Assembly: GCA_039920665.1 (NCBI GenBank)
Contig: JBDSDH010000248.1
Location: 1 to 32,622, forward strand
Length of the DNA stretch: 32,622 bases
Direction: 5' to 3'
DNA from: WLMZ01 sp039920665
GTDB taxonomy: Bacteria; Actinomycetota; Acidimicrobiia; Acidimicrobiales; Ilumatobacteraceae
The notes under the pieces were generated by a model. That model searched no databases and was not told the DNA's origin. It saw only the letters and a program-made list of their open reading frames with translations. How positions within the stretch are numbered: position 1 is the first letter of the stretch; every line of letters begins with the position of its first letter. A program made the translations under genes and the position numbers. Positions 23,987 through 32,418 of this stretch are shown piece after piece.

Positions 23987-24325
23987 TCAGATCGCGTCGT
24001 CGTTGAGTTCGCCGGTGCGGATCCGAACGATGGAGTCGACCGAGGTCACCCAGATCTTGCCGTCACCGATCTTGTCCGTGCGGGCAGCTTCGACGATGAC
24101 GTGGACGATCCGGTCGACGTCGTTGTCGCCGACCAGGATTTCGAGCTTGACCTTGGGCACGAATGCAATGTTGTACTCGGTGCCACGGTAGGTCTCGGTG
24201 TGTCCCGACTGCCGGCCGAAACCGCGCACCTCGGTCACCGTGATTCCGACGACGCCGGCTGCCTTGAGCGCGTCCTTGGCCTCGTCCAGCTTGAACGGTT
24301 TGACCACTGCAGTGATGAGTTTCAT
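23987..24325 (-). CDS. glnB: nitrogen regulatory protein P-II
   Basis: A 112-residue PII trimer subunit that senses ATP/ADP and 2-oxoglutarate and gates the ammonium channel. It opens with MKLITAVVKPFKLDEAKDAL. The T-loop has RGTEY with the modifiable Tyr51. The ATP-site strand is GDGKIWVTSV with VRIRTGE after it. Usual family length is 112. It lies 37 bases after amt on the same strand, the classical amt-glnK/B arrangement, so the AmtB partner role (GlnK-like) is likely. Whether it should be called glnB or glnK cannot be told from the sequence alone. Confidence 0.95.
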   Translation of the reverse strand: MKLITAVVKPFKLDEAKDALKAAGVVGITVTEVRGFGRQSGHTETYRGTEYNIAFVPKVKLEILVGDNDVDRIVHVIVEAARTDKIGDGKIWVTSVDSIVRIRTGELNDDAI

Positions 24326-24362
24326 AGTCGGTTCTCTTCTCGATTCTCTTGTCGGTCGCTGA

Positions 24363-25598
24363 TCAGCCGGAGTGGTAGGCGGTCTCTCGATGCTCGGACA
24401 GATCGAGCCCGATCACCTCGGACTCGTCATCGACGCGAACACCGATCGTCTTCTTCAACGCCATCATGATGCCGTAGGTGACGATGAACGACCACACGAT
24501 GGTGGCGATCGCCGCCAAAGCCTGCTCGCCGAAGAGATGCAGTCCGCCACCGTAGAACGTGCCCTTCATCCACGACCCGTCGAAGTACTCGGGATCTGCG
24601 AAGAAGCCGAGCAGCAACGTTCCGACGACGCCGCCGACAAAATGCACGCCGACGACGTCGAGCGAGTCGTCGTAGCCGAGGCGGCGCTTCAGTTTGACGG
24701 TGTAGCAGCAGATCACGCCGGCGATGAGGCCGATCCAGATCGGGCTCATGCCGGCGACGAAACCGGCGCAGGGTGTGATCGCCACCAAACCAGCGACGAT
24801 CCCTGATGCGGCCCCGAGGTTGGTGAAGTGACCGTCGCGAACACGCTCGACCACGCACCACGCCAGACCGGCCGCTGCAGCGGCAAGGAACGTGTTGACG
24901 AAGGCCTGGACGGCCTGTCCGTTGGCGGCCAGCGCAGACCCGGCGTTGAAGCCGAACCAGCCGAACCACAAGATGCCCGTCCCGAGCATCACCAGCGGCA
25001 TCGAGTGCGGGGGCTGGACGTCGTTCGGCCAGCTCTTGCGCTTGCCGAGCACGAGGACCGCCGCGAGCGCTGCGATGCCGGCATTGATGTGGATTGCGGT
25101 TCCGCCGGCGAAATCGATCGAACCGCGCTGGCCGAGCCAGCCGCCGTAGACCCACTTGAAGACGGGGACGAAGACAAGGAACAGCCACACCGGAACGAAG
25201 ATCGCCCACGCCGAGAACTTCATTCGGTCAGCGACGGCGCCAGAGATCAGCGCCGGGGTGATCACGGCGAACATGCCGAGAAACACGATTGTGGCCAACC
25301 CGCTCGGCGAACTCAGGTCGATGTTCTTCATGAAGATGTGATCGAAGGTGCCGATCAGGTCGCCGTCACCGAACCCGGTCGAAGGATTGCCGGCCGCCAG
25401 CGTCCAACCGGCCACGGCCCACAAAACGGGCACGATCAACAAGCAGTAGAAGTTCATCATCAGCATGTTGAGCACGTTCTTGGTCCGGTCCATCCCGCCG
25501 TAAAAGAACGCGAGGCCCGGCGTCATGAACAGCACGAGTGCTGCCGACGCCAGGATCCATGCAATGTTGCCGCTGTTTGCCAGTTCCGCTTCGTTCAT
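24363..25598 (-). CDS. amt: ammonium transporter, Amt family
   Basis: A 411-residue, 11-helix channel for ammonium uptake. It shows ALVLFMTPGLAFFYGGM in the first helix, the Amt block DFAGGTAIHINAGIAALAAVLVLGKR, WFGWFGFNAGSA, and the late VDVVGVHFVGGVVGTLL region (as DSLDVVGVHFVGGVVG) with the conserved pore His. ATG 25598 was chosen because GGAG sits ten bases upstream; the frame is open to 25664 with no such site. The C-terminal tail, ending ESEVIGLDLSEHRETAYHSG, matches the regulatory tail that interacts with PII, whose gene follows. Confidence 0.95.
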   Translation of the reverse strand: MNEAELANSGNIAWILASAALVLFMTPGLAFFYGGMDRTKNVLNMLMMNFYCLLIVPVLWAVAGWTLAAGNPSTGFGDGDLIGTFDHIFMKNIDLSSPSGLATIVFLGMFAVITPALISGAVADRMKFSAWAIFVPVWLFLVFVPVFKWVYGGWLGQRGSIDFAGGTAIHINAGIAALAAVLVLGKRKSWPNDVQPPHSMPLVMLGTGILWFGWFGFNAGSALAANGQAVQAFVNTFLAAAAAGLAWCVVERVRDGHFTNLGAASGIVAGLVAITPCAGFVAGMSPIWIGLIAGVICCYTVKLKRRLGYDDSLDVVGVHFVGGVVGTLLLGFFADPEYFDGSWMKGTFYGGGLHLFGEQALAAIATIVWSFIVTYGIMMALKKTIGVRVDDESEVIGLDLSEHRETAYHSG

Positions 25599-25684
25599 GC
25601 ACCGCTCCATGGTTGGGCGAGGGTTCCCGAACAGCTCTGGGGAACGATCCTCGGAAAGAGACATCTGCAGAATGGCAACAGCGT

Positions 25685-25700
25685 GTTTCAGCTCTGTTTC
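25685..25700 (-). promoter_or_regulatory. GAAAC-n6-GAAAC element upstream of amt
   Basis: Read on the minus strand, GAAAC at 25700-25696 and GAAAC at 25689-25685 are separated by six bases, the half-site spacing of actinobacterial GlnR boxes (GTnAC-n6-GAAAC). The first half is GAAAC instead of GTnAC. It lies 87-102 bases upstream of the amt start, where an activator would bind. A CCTCA-A-TGAGG palindrome (25700-25710) overlaps its upstream edge. Binding by GlnR is an inference; no glnR gene is in the window. Confidence 0.35.
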
Positions 25701-25733
25701 CTCAATGAGGCATGCGGGTGAAGCGTGAGCGGG

Positions 25734-27095
25734 TCATCCCACCGATTGGGATGATCGTGCGGCGATCCCCTCGGCTCGGGCGTCATCGAGGCGTTGCGAG
25801 GTGAGTCGAGGTACGGCGTAGACAATCAGGACGACACCCGATGCGGCAGCAACGAACCACGGTGCCCGCAGCGCAGCTTCACGTCCCCATGACGGCTCGA
25901 TCAGCGCAACCGTCGCGCCGCCGATCGCCGTCCCGATCGGCATCATCCCCCACGCGAAGAACCGGTAGACGCTGTTGACCCGGCCGAGCAGGTGATCGGG
26001 GATGATGGTCTGGCGCAGTGACACCGTGATCACGTTCCAGACGATGCCGACCAGCATCGTGATCGCGAACATTGCAAACACCAACGGCCACCACGAGGTC
26101 AACCCGATCGGTATCGGTGTGAGCGCCGTTGCGCCGAGGGTGAGCCACAACGAGGGCCCGCTGCCGAGCTTGTTGCGAATGGCCGGTGCGACGTAGCCAC
26201 CGAGGACGCCGCCGAGTGCGCCGCCCATGCTGAGCAACGCGAATTCGATCGGCGAAGTGTGCAGGATCTCCTGCGCGAACAACACGAGGGTGGCTGCTTG
26301 GAGCATCCCGATCGCGTTGAGGCAACCGAGGATGATCGCCATCGGGCGCAGCAGTGGATGGTGCCAGAGCCAGCGCACGCCCTCTTTCAGCTCGGTCTTC
26401 CAAGCGCCCGAAACGGCCGCCACCCCCGTTGGCTCCGGGGCGACTGTCGGCTTCGAACGGAATTGACCAACGACGAGAAACACGAGCGCGGCGGAGGCCA
26501 CGAACGAGACGGCATCGAACGCAAACGGCAAGAAGAACGCGCCCGCGATCAGCAGGCTGCCGAGTGGCGGACCGATGAATGTGTTGGTCACCATCTCTGC
26601 CGACCACATCCGTCCATTGGCCTTCTCGAGATTGTCCGACGACACGATCGAGGGGATGATCGTCTGGGCCGAGTTGTCGCGCAGGACCTCGGCCATGCCG
26701 AGCAACAGGCTCGCGACGATGAGGATCATGTACAGCAACGTCCGGGTGCCGACGACCGATGCGACCTTGTCCGGCGACGGCAGGTCGCTGCCGAGCGCAA
26801 GCACCGAAATGCCGACCAGCAACGTGAAACCGCCGCGTATCAGATCCATCACGACGATCAACTTGCGCCGATCAAGCCGGTCGGTGATGACACCGGCGGG
26901 CAGTGTGAACAGCAGCCACGGCAGTCGTTGGGCGACAGCGACGAGGGCGATCAGGATCGGATTGCGGGTCACTGCCGAAGCGAGCCACGGATAGCCGATC
27001 TGGGCGACGCCATCGCCCAGATTGCTGATCACGCTGGCGGCGTAGACCTTGCGGTAGTTGACCCCGAAGGACGTGCGCTGCGGGCGGTGCGTCAC
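25734..27095 (-). CDS. MFS transporter, EntS-like efflux protein
   Basis: A 453-residue, 12-helix major facilitator. It starts with YRKVYAASVISNLGDGVAQIGYPWLASAVTRNP, has the loop-2/3 motif PAGVITDRLDRRKLIVVMD, and a second half beginning LLRPMAIILGCLNAIGM. The type resembles EntS/MFS-3 exporters of siderophores, drugs or macrolides; no binding-site residue allows a substrate. GTG 27095 gives the conserved start MTHRPQRTSFG-like; TTG 27107 would overlap the TetR stop (TTGA) and cannot be excluded. It is the last gene of the efflux operon. Confidence 0.88.
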   Translation of the reverse strand: MTHRPQRTSFGVNYRKVYAASVISNLGDGVAQIGYPWLASAVTRNPILIALVAVAQRLPWLLFTLPAGVITDRLDRRKLIVVMDLIRGGFTLLVGISVLALGSDLPSPDKVASVVGTRTLLYMILIVASLLLGMAEVLRDNSAQTIIPSIVSSDNLEKANGRMWSAEMVTNTFIGPPLGSLLIAGAFFLPFAFDAVSFVASAALVFLVVGQFRSKPTVAPEPTGVAAVSGAWKTELKEGVRWLWHHPLLRPMAIILGCLNAIGMLQAATLVLFAQEILHTSPIEFALLSMGGALGGVLGGYVAPAIRNKLGSGPSLWLTLGATALTPIPIGLTSWWPLVFAMFAITMLVGIVWNVITVSLRQTIIPDHLLGRVNSVYRFFAWGMMPIGTAIGGATVALIEPSWGREAALRAPWFVAAASGVVLIVYAVPRLTSQRLDDARAEGIAARSSQSVG

Positions 27096-27103
27096 GGACG
27101 ATC

Positions 27104-27736
27104 TCAACGGCCGCCGAGCACGATGTCGAGGATCTTGTGGACGAAGGTGCGGTCGATCTCGCCACCGGTGAGCAACCGGCGATAGAACGTCGGCCCGACG
27201 AGTACGTCGATCAACACAGTCACGTCGGTGCCACTGGTGATTTCGCCACGCTGGATCGCGCGCTGGAGCACCACCCGCAGTGGTTTCTGACGGCCGCTGA
27301 GGTAGCTGTCGAGCGAGAGTCGAACTTCGGGGTCGTAACAGGCCGCTTCGATCAGGTGGGGGAGTACATCGGATCCTTCGTTGTCACGGAATCGTTCGAT
27401 CACACCGTCGTAGTACTGCTCGAGATCGCCACGCAGCGTTCCCGTGTCGGGGGTGGGGATGATCGATTCCTCGGTATTGATCGCATCGAGAACGAGCGCC
27501 TCCTTCGAGCTCCAGCGACGGTAGATCGTGGCCTTGCCGACGCCGGCACGAGCAGCGACACCGTCGATCGACAGGTTGGCGGCACCACCCTCGATCAGGA
27601 TGTCGATCGTTGCCTGGAGGATCGCGTGGTCACATCGGACGTCGCGCGGGCGGCCCCGCTTGGGCGTGACTTCCGCCGGTGGAAGGTCTGCTGGTGCAAG
27701 GTCGGCTGATCCAGTGGTTGCGACTGATGTCGTCAT
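27104..27736 (-). CDS. TetR-family transcriptional regulator
   Basis: A 210-residue repressor. Residues 1-35 are a Thr/Ala/Pro-rich leader, then RGRPRD and a helix-turn-helix (ILIEGGAANLSIDGVAARAGVGKATIYRRWSSKEAL, about 50-85). The ligand domain is C-terminal, with the TetR_C-type pattern GPTFYRRLLTGGEID found in drug-responsive members. ATG 27736 is preferred; an in-frame extension to 27970 runs antisense through the upstream gene. It lies between two MFS genes on the same strand, 10 bases after the DHA2 exporter, so it most likely represses its own operon by binding the inverted repeats at 29512-29583. Confidence 0.92.
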   Translation of the reverse strand: MTTSVATTGSADLAPADLPPAEVTPKRGRPRDVRCDHAILQATIDILIEGGAANLSIDGVAARAGVGKATIYRRWSSKEALVLDAINTEESIIPTPDTGTLRGDLEQYYDGVIERFRDNEGSDVLPHLIEAACYDPEVRLSLDSYLSGRQKPLRVVLQRAIQRGEITSGTDVTVLIDVLVGPTFYRRLLTGGEIDRTFVHKILDIVLGGR

Positions 27737-27746
27737 GGGGGCGTCT

Positions 27747-29477
27747 TCACTCGCCGACCGAGACCGAATCGGAGATCGCGTCGCTTTCGGCGACGGCGCG
27801 TTCTGCCACGACGCCGGCTGCGACTGCCCCGCCGAGCGTTGCGCCGGTCTCCATCTCGATCGATGCGAATTCGGCGTTCGACGGCGAGATCGCGTCGACG
27901 TGATCGGCAGCCCGAGCAGGCAGGTATCGCCAGACGACGACGGCTGCGCACACGACGACACCGGCAGCAAGACGCAAACCAGAATGCAGCCCGCTCACGA
28001 ATGCGTCCTTGACACCGATCGTGAATCCGTTGGCCTGGTCGCCGAGCGTCGACGCAACCTTCAAGGCGCTGCCGAGAGATGACCGGGCCTCGGCCAACTG
28101 GACGCGACTGATGTCGAACCGGGATGTGAGACCGTCGACCTCGCTGGCGAAGATGCTGGCGACGACACTGCCGATCAAGGCGACGCCGACTGCGCCACCC
28201 ATCTGGCGGGTGGTGTCGTTGACCGCAGATCCGACGCCGGCCTTGTCGCGAGGCAACGAGCCCATGATCGATTCGGTCGCCGGCGGCATCGTGAAACCGA
28301 CGCCGGCCGACATCAGCACGAAGGGCAGGATCGCGATCACATAGGGCGTGTCACGCTGCAGTAGCGACATCAACAGCAGTGCAACCGTGACGGTGCACAG
28401 GCCGATCGTCATCACCCGCTTCGATCCGATCCGCTCGACGACTCGGGCTGACATGGGTGCAACGATCATCATTCCAGCTGCGTACGGGATCAGCCGGATG
28501 CCCGCTTGGAGGGCTGTGTAACCGTGGACGAACTGCCAGTACTGGGCCATCAGGAACAACGATCCGAACATCGCGAAGAACGTGAGTGTGATGGCCATGT
28601 TGGCGGCGGTGAAGCGTGGATTCTTGAAGAACCGCATGTCCAACATCGGATGCGACGTGCGCAGTTCCCACGTGATGAACGCGATGACCGCCAACACGCC
28701 GACGACGAACCCGGCCTGGACCTCGAGGTTCGACCAGCCCTTGGCCGGCACTTCGATGATGCCGTACAGCAGCGCTCCGAGGCCGAGCATCGACAAGATC
28801 GACCCGAGCGGGTCGAGCCGGTCGGTCTTGGTTTCTTTCGACGTCGGCAGCAGGAAGACGCCCGAGATCAGGGCGACAGTGCCGATCGGCACGTTGACCC
28901 AGAACACCGACGCCCACGAGAAATGCTGGAGCAGCAGCCCGCCGATGACCGGTCCGAGGGCGACACCGACCCCGGAGAAACCGGCCCAGATCGCAATCGC
29001 CCGGCCCCGTTCTTTCGGGTCGCGGAAGGTGTTGGTGAGCAACGACAGCGTCGAGGGCATGATCAGGGCGCCGCCGATTCCCATGAAGGCGCGGGTGATG
29101 ATGAGGTAGGTCGCCGTTGTCGCGAGTGCGGACAGCGCCGAGCCGAGCATGAACAACACGATGCCGACCTGCAGCGCCCCCTTGCGACCGAAGCGGTCGC
29201 TGAGGCTGCCCGTCGTGAGCAGCAGCCCAGCGAACACAATCGTGTACGAGTCGATGATCCACTGGACCTGGCTGTTGGTCGCATCGAGGTCCTTGATCAA
29301 TGACGGAATCGCGACGTTGAGGATCGTGTTGTCCATCACGATGATGGTCATGCTCAGGCACAGCACGCCGAGCACCCACCATCGCTTGTCGTGGACCGCT
29401 GGATCGATGTCATCGGAACCAAGACCGTTCCGGACTTCGGTGACCCTCGGTGCTGCTCGTTGCTCGACTGCTGACAT
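27747..29477 (-). CDS. DHA2-family drug:H+ antiporter (14 helices)
   Basis: A 576-residue MFS exporter of the EmrB/QacA group. Visible marks are helix 1 LGVLCLSMTIIVMDNTILNVAIPSL with the DHA2 Asp (VMDNTILNVAIP), loop motif LSDRFGRKGAL, and motif C-like GFSGVGVALGPVIGGLL. The 14-helix length fits, with the extra pair around residues 210-270. The cytoplasmic tail after helix 14 is Ala/Ser-rich and disordered. ATG 29477 was chosen over 29504 because GGAGAGG sits five bases upstream. It is the first gene of the operon with the TetR regulator and second MFS gene downstream. Confidence 0.92.
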   Translation of the reverse strand: MSAVEQRAAPRVTEVRNGLGSDDIDPAVHDKRWWVLGVLCLSMTIIVMDNTILNVAIPSLIKDLDATNSQVQWIIDSYTIVFAGLLLTTGSLSDRFGRKGALQVGIVLFMLGSALSALATTATYLIITRAFMGIGGALIMPSTLSLLTNTFRDPKERGRAIAIWAGFSGVGVALGPVIGGLLLQHFSWASVFWVNVPIGTVALISGVFLLPTSKETKTDRLDPLGSILSMLGLGALLYGIIEVPAKGWSNLEVQAGFVVGVLAVIAFITWELRTSHPMLDMRFFKNPRFTAANMAITLTFFAMFGSLFLMAQYWQFVHGYTALQAGIRLIPYAAGMMIVAPMSARVVERIGSKRVMTIGLCTVTVALLLMSLLQRDTPYVIAILPFVLMSAGVGFTMPPATESIMGSLPRDKAGVGSAVNDTTRQMGGAVGVALIGSVVASIFASEVDGLTSRFDISRVQLAEARSSLGSALKVASTLGDQANGFTIGVKDAFVSGLHSGLRLAAGVVVCAAVVVWRYLPARAADHVDAISPSNAEFASIEMETGATLGGAVAAGVVAERAVAESDAISDSVSVGE

Positions 29478-29511
29478 GGAGACCTCTCCGTCTCCGGTCG
29501 ACACCGCAGTG

Positions 29512-29544
29512 GATTACGAACCGAGACGGTTCCGTATCGTAATC
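29512..29544. promoter_or_regulatory. candidate TetR operator, nested inverted repeats
   Basis: GATTACGA (29512-29519) and TCGTAATC (29537-29544) are perfect 8-base arms. Inside lies AACCG-AGA-CGGTT (29519-29531), also perfect but centred three bases to the left. They are 35 bases or more upstream of the DHA2 start codon, and the minus-strand TACGAT could be a -10 box. The likely binder is the TetR protein encoded two genes on. Confidence 0.55.
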
Positions 29545-29561
29545 GGATCGGGGTCGATCGG

Positions 29562-29583
29562 GTGACATCGGCCGGCGTGTCAC
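29562..29583. promoter_or_regulatory. second inverted repeat in the divergent region
   Basis: GTGACA (29562-29567) and TGTCAC (29578-29583) are perfect arms with a 10-base spacer, ending 28 bases before the ABC ATPase start. It could be the operator or promoter overlap for the divergent ABC genes. Sequence differs from the 29512-29544 site, so a different regulator is likely. Confidence 0.4.
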
Positions 29584-29611
29584 TCGGCACGTCACCGGGT
29601 AGACCTGCGTG

Positions 29612-30538
29612 ATGCTCGACGTGCACGCAATCGACAAACGCTTCGGCGATCTGGTCGCACTCGACGGTGTGAGTTTCACGGTCGCCAAGGGTGGGATCAT
29701 TGGCTTTCTGGGCCCGAACGGTGCCGGCAAGAGCACCACGATGCGAGCGATCATGGGGTTGATCGCGACCGACGGCGGCTCGATCACCTGGGAGGGTCAG
29801 CCGATCGGCGCTGCTGTCCGGCGCCGGTTCGGGTACATGCCGGCCGAGCGGGGGATGTACCCGAAGATGACCGTCGGCGATCAACTCGTGTACTTCGCCC
29901 GTCTCGCCGGCCTGACGCTGGCCGACGCCCAACGGGCGGCCGCGTTGTGGATGGAACGAGTCGACATTGCGGCCCGCAAGGACGACGAGGTCCAGGCGCT
30001 GTCGAGCGGCAATCAGCAGCGGGTCCAACTCGCGATCGCGCTCGTCCACGACCCGGAGCTGTTGATTCTCGACGAACCCTTTGCGGGGCTCGACCCGGTG
30101 GCGGTCGAGACGATGAAATCGATCCTGCTCGATCAGATCGACCGTGGCACCTCGGTCCTGTTCAGCAGCCATCAGCTCGATCTCGTCAGCGACATCAGTC
30201 GCGACGTCGTCATCGTGGACGGCGGCCGGATCGTGCTCGAGGGCGACGTGCGCGACATTCGCGAACGCAGTGCGTTCCGGTATGCATCGATCGGATTCGC
30301 TGACGACACCGACTGGCAGCCGTCACGACCGAACCTGGTTTCGGCAATGGTGGTCATCGAACGCAAGCCTCGCTCGATCCGGTTGCGCTTTCCGGACTCT
30401 CAAGATCCGAGTGAGTTGTTGGCGGACGCCAATCGCGCCGGCCGAGTGGTCGAGTTCTCCTTCGCCCCGCCCGATCTGTCAGAGGTGTTCCTGTCCTCGA
30501 TCGGACGGTCGACGATCGAGGAAGCGGTGCCGGCATGA
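29612..30538 (+). CDS. ABC-2 type transporter ATPase (Nat/drug export class)
   Basis: A 308-residue ATPase with Walker A GPNGAGKST, signature LSSGNQQR (LSGGQ variant), Walker B LLILDEPFAGLDP and SSHQLDLV as H-loop. A C-terminal region (about 225-308) of the DUF4162 type follows, as in NatA-like sodium or drug exporters. ATG 29612 is preferred to the GTG just before it at 29609. The permease gene overlaps its end (ATGA). It is divergent from the DHA2 operon and may respond to the same drugs. Confidence 0.92.
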   Translation: MLDVHAIDKRFGDLVALDGVSFTVAKGGIIGFLGPNGAGKSTTMRAIMGLIATDGGSITWEGQPIGAAVRRRFGYMPAERGMYPKMTVGDQLVYFARLAGLTLADAQRAAALWMERVDIAARKDDEVQALSSGNQQRVQLAIALVHDPELLILDEPFAGLDPVAVETMKSILLDQIDRGTSVLFSSHQLDLVSDISRDVVIVDGGRIVLEGDVRDIRERSAFRYASIGFADDTDWQPSRPNLVSAMVVIERKPRSIRLRFPDSQDPSELLADANRAGRVVEFSFAPPDLSEVFLSSIGRSTIEEAVPA

Positions 30539-31725
30539 ACTCGTTCGCGATGATCCGGCTGGTGATGGCCCGCGAGATCAACCAGCGGGTGAAGTCGAAG
30601 AGCTTCGCAATCACCACCGTGTTGCTCTGTGCCGCGATCCTCGGCGGTGGCATCCTCAACCGAGTCCTGAGCGGCGGCGACTCACCGACCAAGTACGACG
30701 TGGCCGTCGTCGGCGACATCCCACCCGGTTTCGACAATGCAGCGCAGCAGACCGCGCAAGCGCTCGACATCGTGATCCGGATCGAATCGGTCGCTGATCG
30801 CTCCACTGCCGAGCAGGCGGTTCGTGACGGTGCCGACGATGCTGCAATCGACACTGCGTCCGGCGAGTTGGTGTCCTCCAAGGCTCCATCGCAGGAACTG
30901 TCCGCCGCCCTCAACGCCGCGTGGCAGTCAGCCAAGTCGCAGGAGGCAGCGACAGCGGCCGGTCTCGACAAGGAACAGATCGCCACGATCCTGTCGCCGG
31001 CGGCGTTGCAGATCACCGAGTTGAAAGGCGGTGGTGACGACGACAACACTGTTGGCACCGTGGTCGGATTCACGGCGGCGATCTTGTTGTTCATCTCGAT
31101 CAACGCGTTCGGCGGGATGGTGCTGACGGGCGTGGTCGAAGAGAAGAGCACCGGCGTGGTCGAGGTCCTGCTCGCCCACGTCAAGGCCTACCAACTGCTC
31201 ACTGGCAAGGTGTTGGGTATCGGCTCGGTGGCAATGTTGCAGCTCTGTGCGGCGGTCGCGACAGGAGTCCTCTCGCTCAAGGTCTCCGGCACGTCGGTTC
31301 CGAGCGGAGTCTGGGTCGGTCTGCCCACCACGCTGCTGTGGTTCGTGTGCGGGTTCGTGCTCTACAGCACCCTCTTCGCGCTCGCCGGCTCCTGTGTCTC
31401 TCGCCAAGAAGACGCCCAAGGCGCGGCTGCGCCGATTTCGATGTTGTTCACGGTTGCCTACTTGACGGTGTTCGTGCTCGGGAATCAACCGGAGTCGACA
31501 GCAACGCGAATCGTCTCGATTCTGCCACCGTTCGCTCCGTTGCTGATGCCGTTGCGGGTCGCCGTAGGTGCCGCTTCGGTGGTCGAGATCGTCGTCGCCG
31601 CAGCGCTCTTGATCGCAGCCACGTTCGGGATGCTGCGCCTCGCCGGCGCGGTCTACGGCCGCACCCTGCTCCACCGGGGGTCACGACTCAAGTGGAAGGA
31701 CGCGCTGCGGATGAAGGCCTCGTGA
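30535..31725 (+). CDS. ABC-2 family permease (NatB-like)
   Basis: A 396-residue membrane partner of the preceding ATPase. It has one helix after a basic start (about 23-43: SFAITTVLLCAAILGGGIL), a large extracytoplasmic loop rich in Ala/Asp (about 45-170), then five or six helices from about 172 to 380. The stretch VVEEKSTGVVEVLLAHVKAYQLLTGKVLG is the conserved NatB/ABC2_membrane_3 coupling motif, contacting the ATPase. The start overlaps the ATPase stop by four bases. Confidence 0.9.
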   Translation: MNSFAMIRLVMAREINQRVKSKSFAITTVLLCAAILGGGILNRVLSGGDSPTKYDVAVVGDIPPGFDNAAQQTAQALDIVIRIESVADRSTAEQAVRDGADDAAIDTASGELVSSKAPSQELSAALNAAWQSAKSQEAATAAGLDKEQIATILSPAALQITELKGGGDDDNTVGTVVGFTAAILLFISINAFGGMVLTGVVEEKSTGVVEVLLAHVKAYQLLTGKVLGIGSVAMLQLCAAVATGVLSLKVSGTSVPSGVWVGLPTTLLWFVCGFVLYSTLFALAGSCVSRQEDAQGAAAPISMLFTVAYLTVFVLGNQPESTATRIVSILPPFAPLLMPLRVAVGAASVVEIVVAAALLIAATFGMLRLAGAVYGRTLLHRGSRLKWKDALRMKAS

Positions 31726-31727
31726 CC

Positions 31728-31747
31728 CAGCGGCCGCCGGCCGGCTG
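31728..31747. terminator. GC-rich hairpin between convergent genes
   Basis: CAGCGGCC (31728-31735) pairs with GGCCGGCTG (31739-31747) with one bulge, in the 23-base gap between the ABC permease and the bacterioferritin-like gene. There is no T-run, so strength is uncertain. Confidence 0.35.
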
Positions 31748-31748
31748 A

Positions 31749-32297
31749 TCAGGCGATGGTCAGGTCGACGCCGAAGTTCTTGAGGAACGTCAGCAAGTCG
31801 TCGGCGTGCTCTTCTTCGACGGCGAGGATCTGTTCCATCAACCGGCGAGTGGTGATGTCGGTGTCGCCGATCCAGCGAACGATCTCGCCGTACGACGCGA
31901 TCGCGATTCGTTCGGCGACGAGGTCTTCCTTGATCATGTCGATCAGATCGGTGCCGGGAACGTATTCTGCGTGGCTGCGAGCGACCAGCGTGGCGGGGTT
32001 GAAGTCCGGCTCGCCCTGCAGTTGGACGATCCGCGCCGCGATCTGGTCGGCGTGGCCTTGCTCTTCGGTTGCGTGCTGGAGGAACTCAGCGGCTACAGAA
32101 CCGGAGTTGATCCCTTCGGCCATGTAGAAGTGACGCTTGTAGCGCAGGACGCAGACGAGCTCGGTGGCGAGGGCTTCATTCAGTACCTCGATCACGCGCT
32201 CGCGGTCACCGCCGTAGTTGTCGGTGAGGGGGCCTCGCTCGATGTGCTTGCGGGCATTGTCACGAAGGGTCTGGATGTCAGAAAGATGGTCGCTCAC
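31749..32297 (-). CDS. bacterioferritin-like diiron ferritin
   Basis: A 182-residue four-helix protein that would oxidise and store iron or protect DNA from peroxide. The diiron ligand set is complete: E46, E79-x-x-H82, E129 and E161-x-x-H164. By spacing, the haem-binding Met of E. coli bacterioferritin would fall at residue 80, which is Gln here, so haem may not bind. Helix one starts after NYGGDRERVIEVLNEALATELV. Start GTG 32297 begins the usual leader SDHLSDIQTLRDNARKHIERG. It faces away from the acidic protein to its right, across 121 bases that carry its promoter, where I saw no clear box. Confidence 0.9.
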   Translation of the reverse strand: MSDHLSDIQTLRDNARKHIERGPLTDNYGGDRERVIEVLNEALATELVCVLRYKRHFYMAEGINSGSVAAEFLQHATEEQGHADQIAARIVQLQGEPDFNPATLVARSHAEYVPGTDLIDMIKEDLVAERIAIASYGEIVRWIGDTDITTRRLMEQILAVEEEHADDLLTFLKNFGVDLTIA

Positions 32298-32418
32298 GGC
32301 GCAGGCGTACCCGTATCAGCTGCTGCCCGAACCCAGATGGCCCGAGATTCAGCCAGATCGGATGACAAACTTTCGTTCGACCGACCCTCTGCCCGGACTC
32401 GGGTGCTCATTGCATCGC

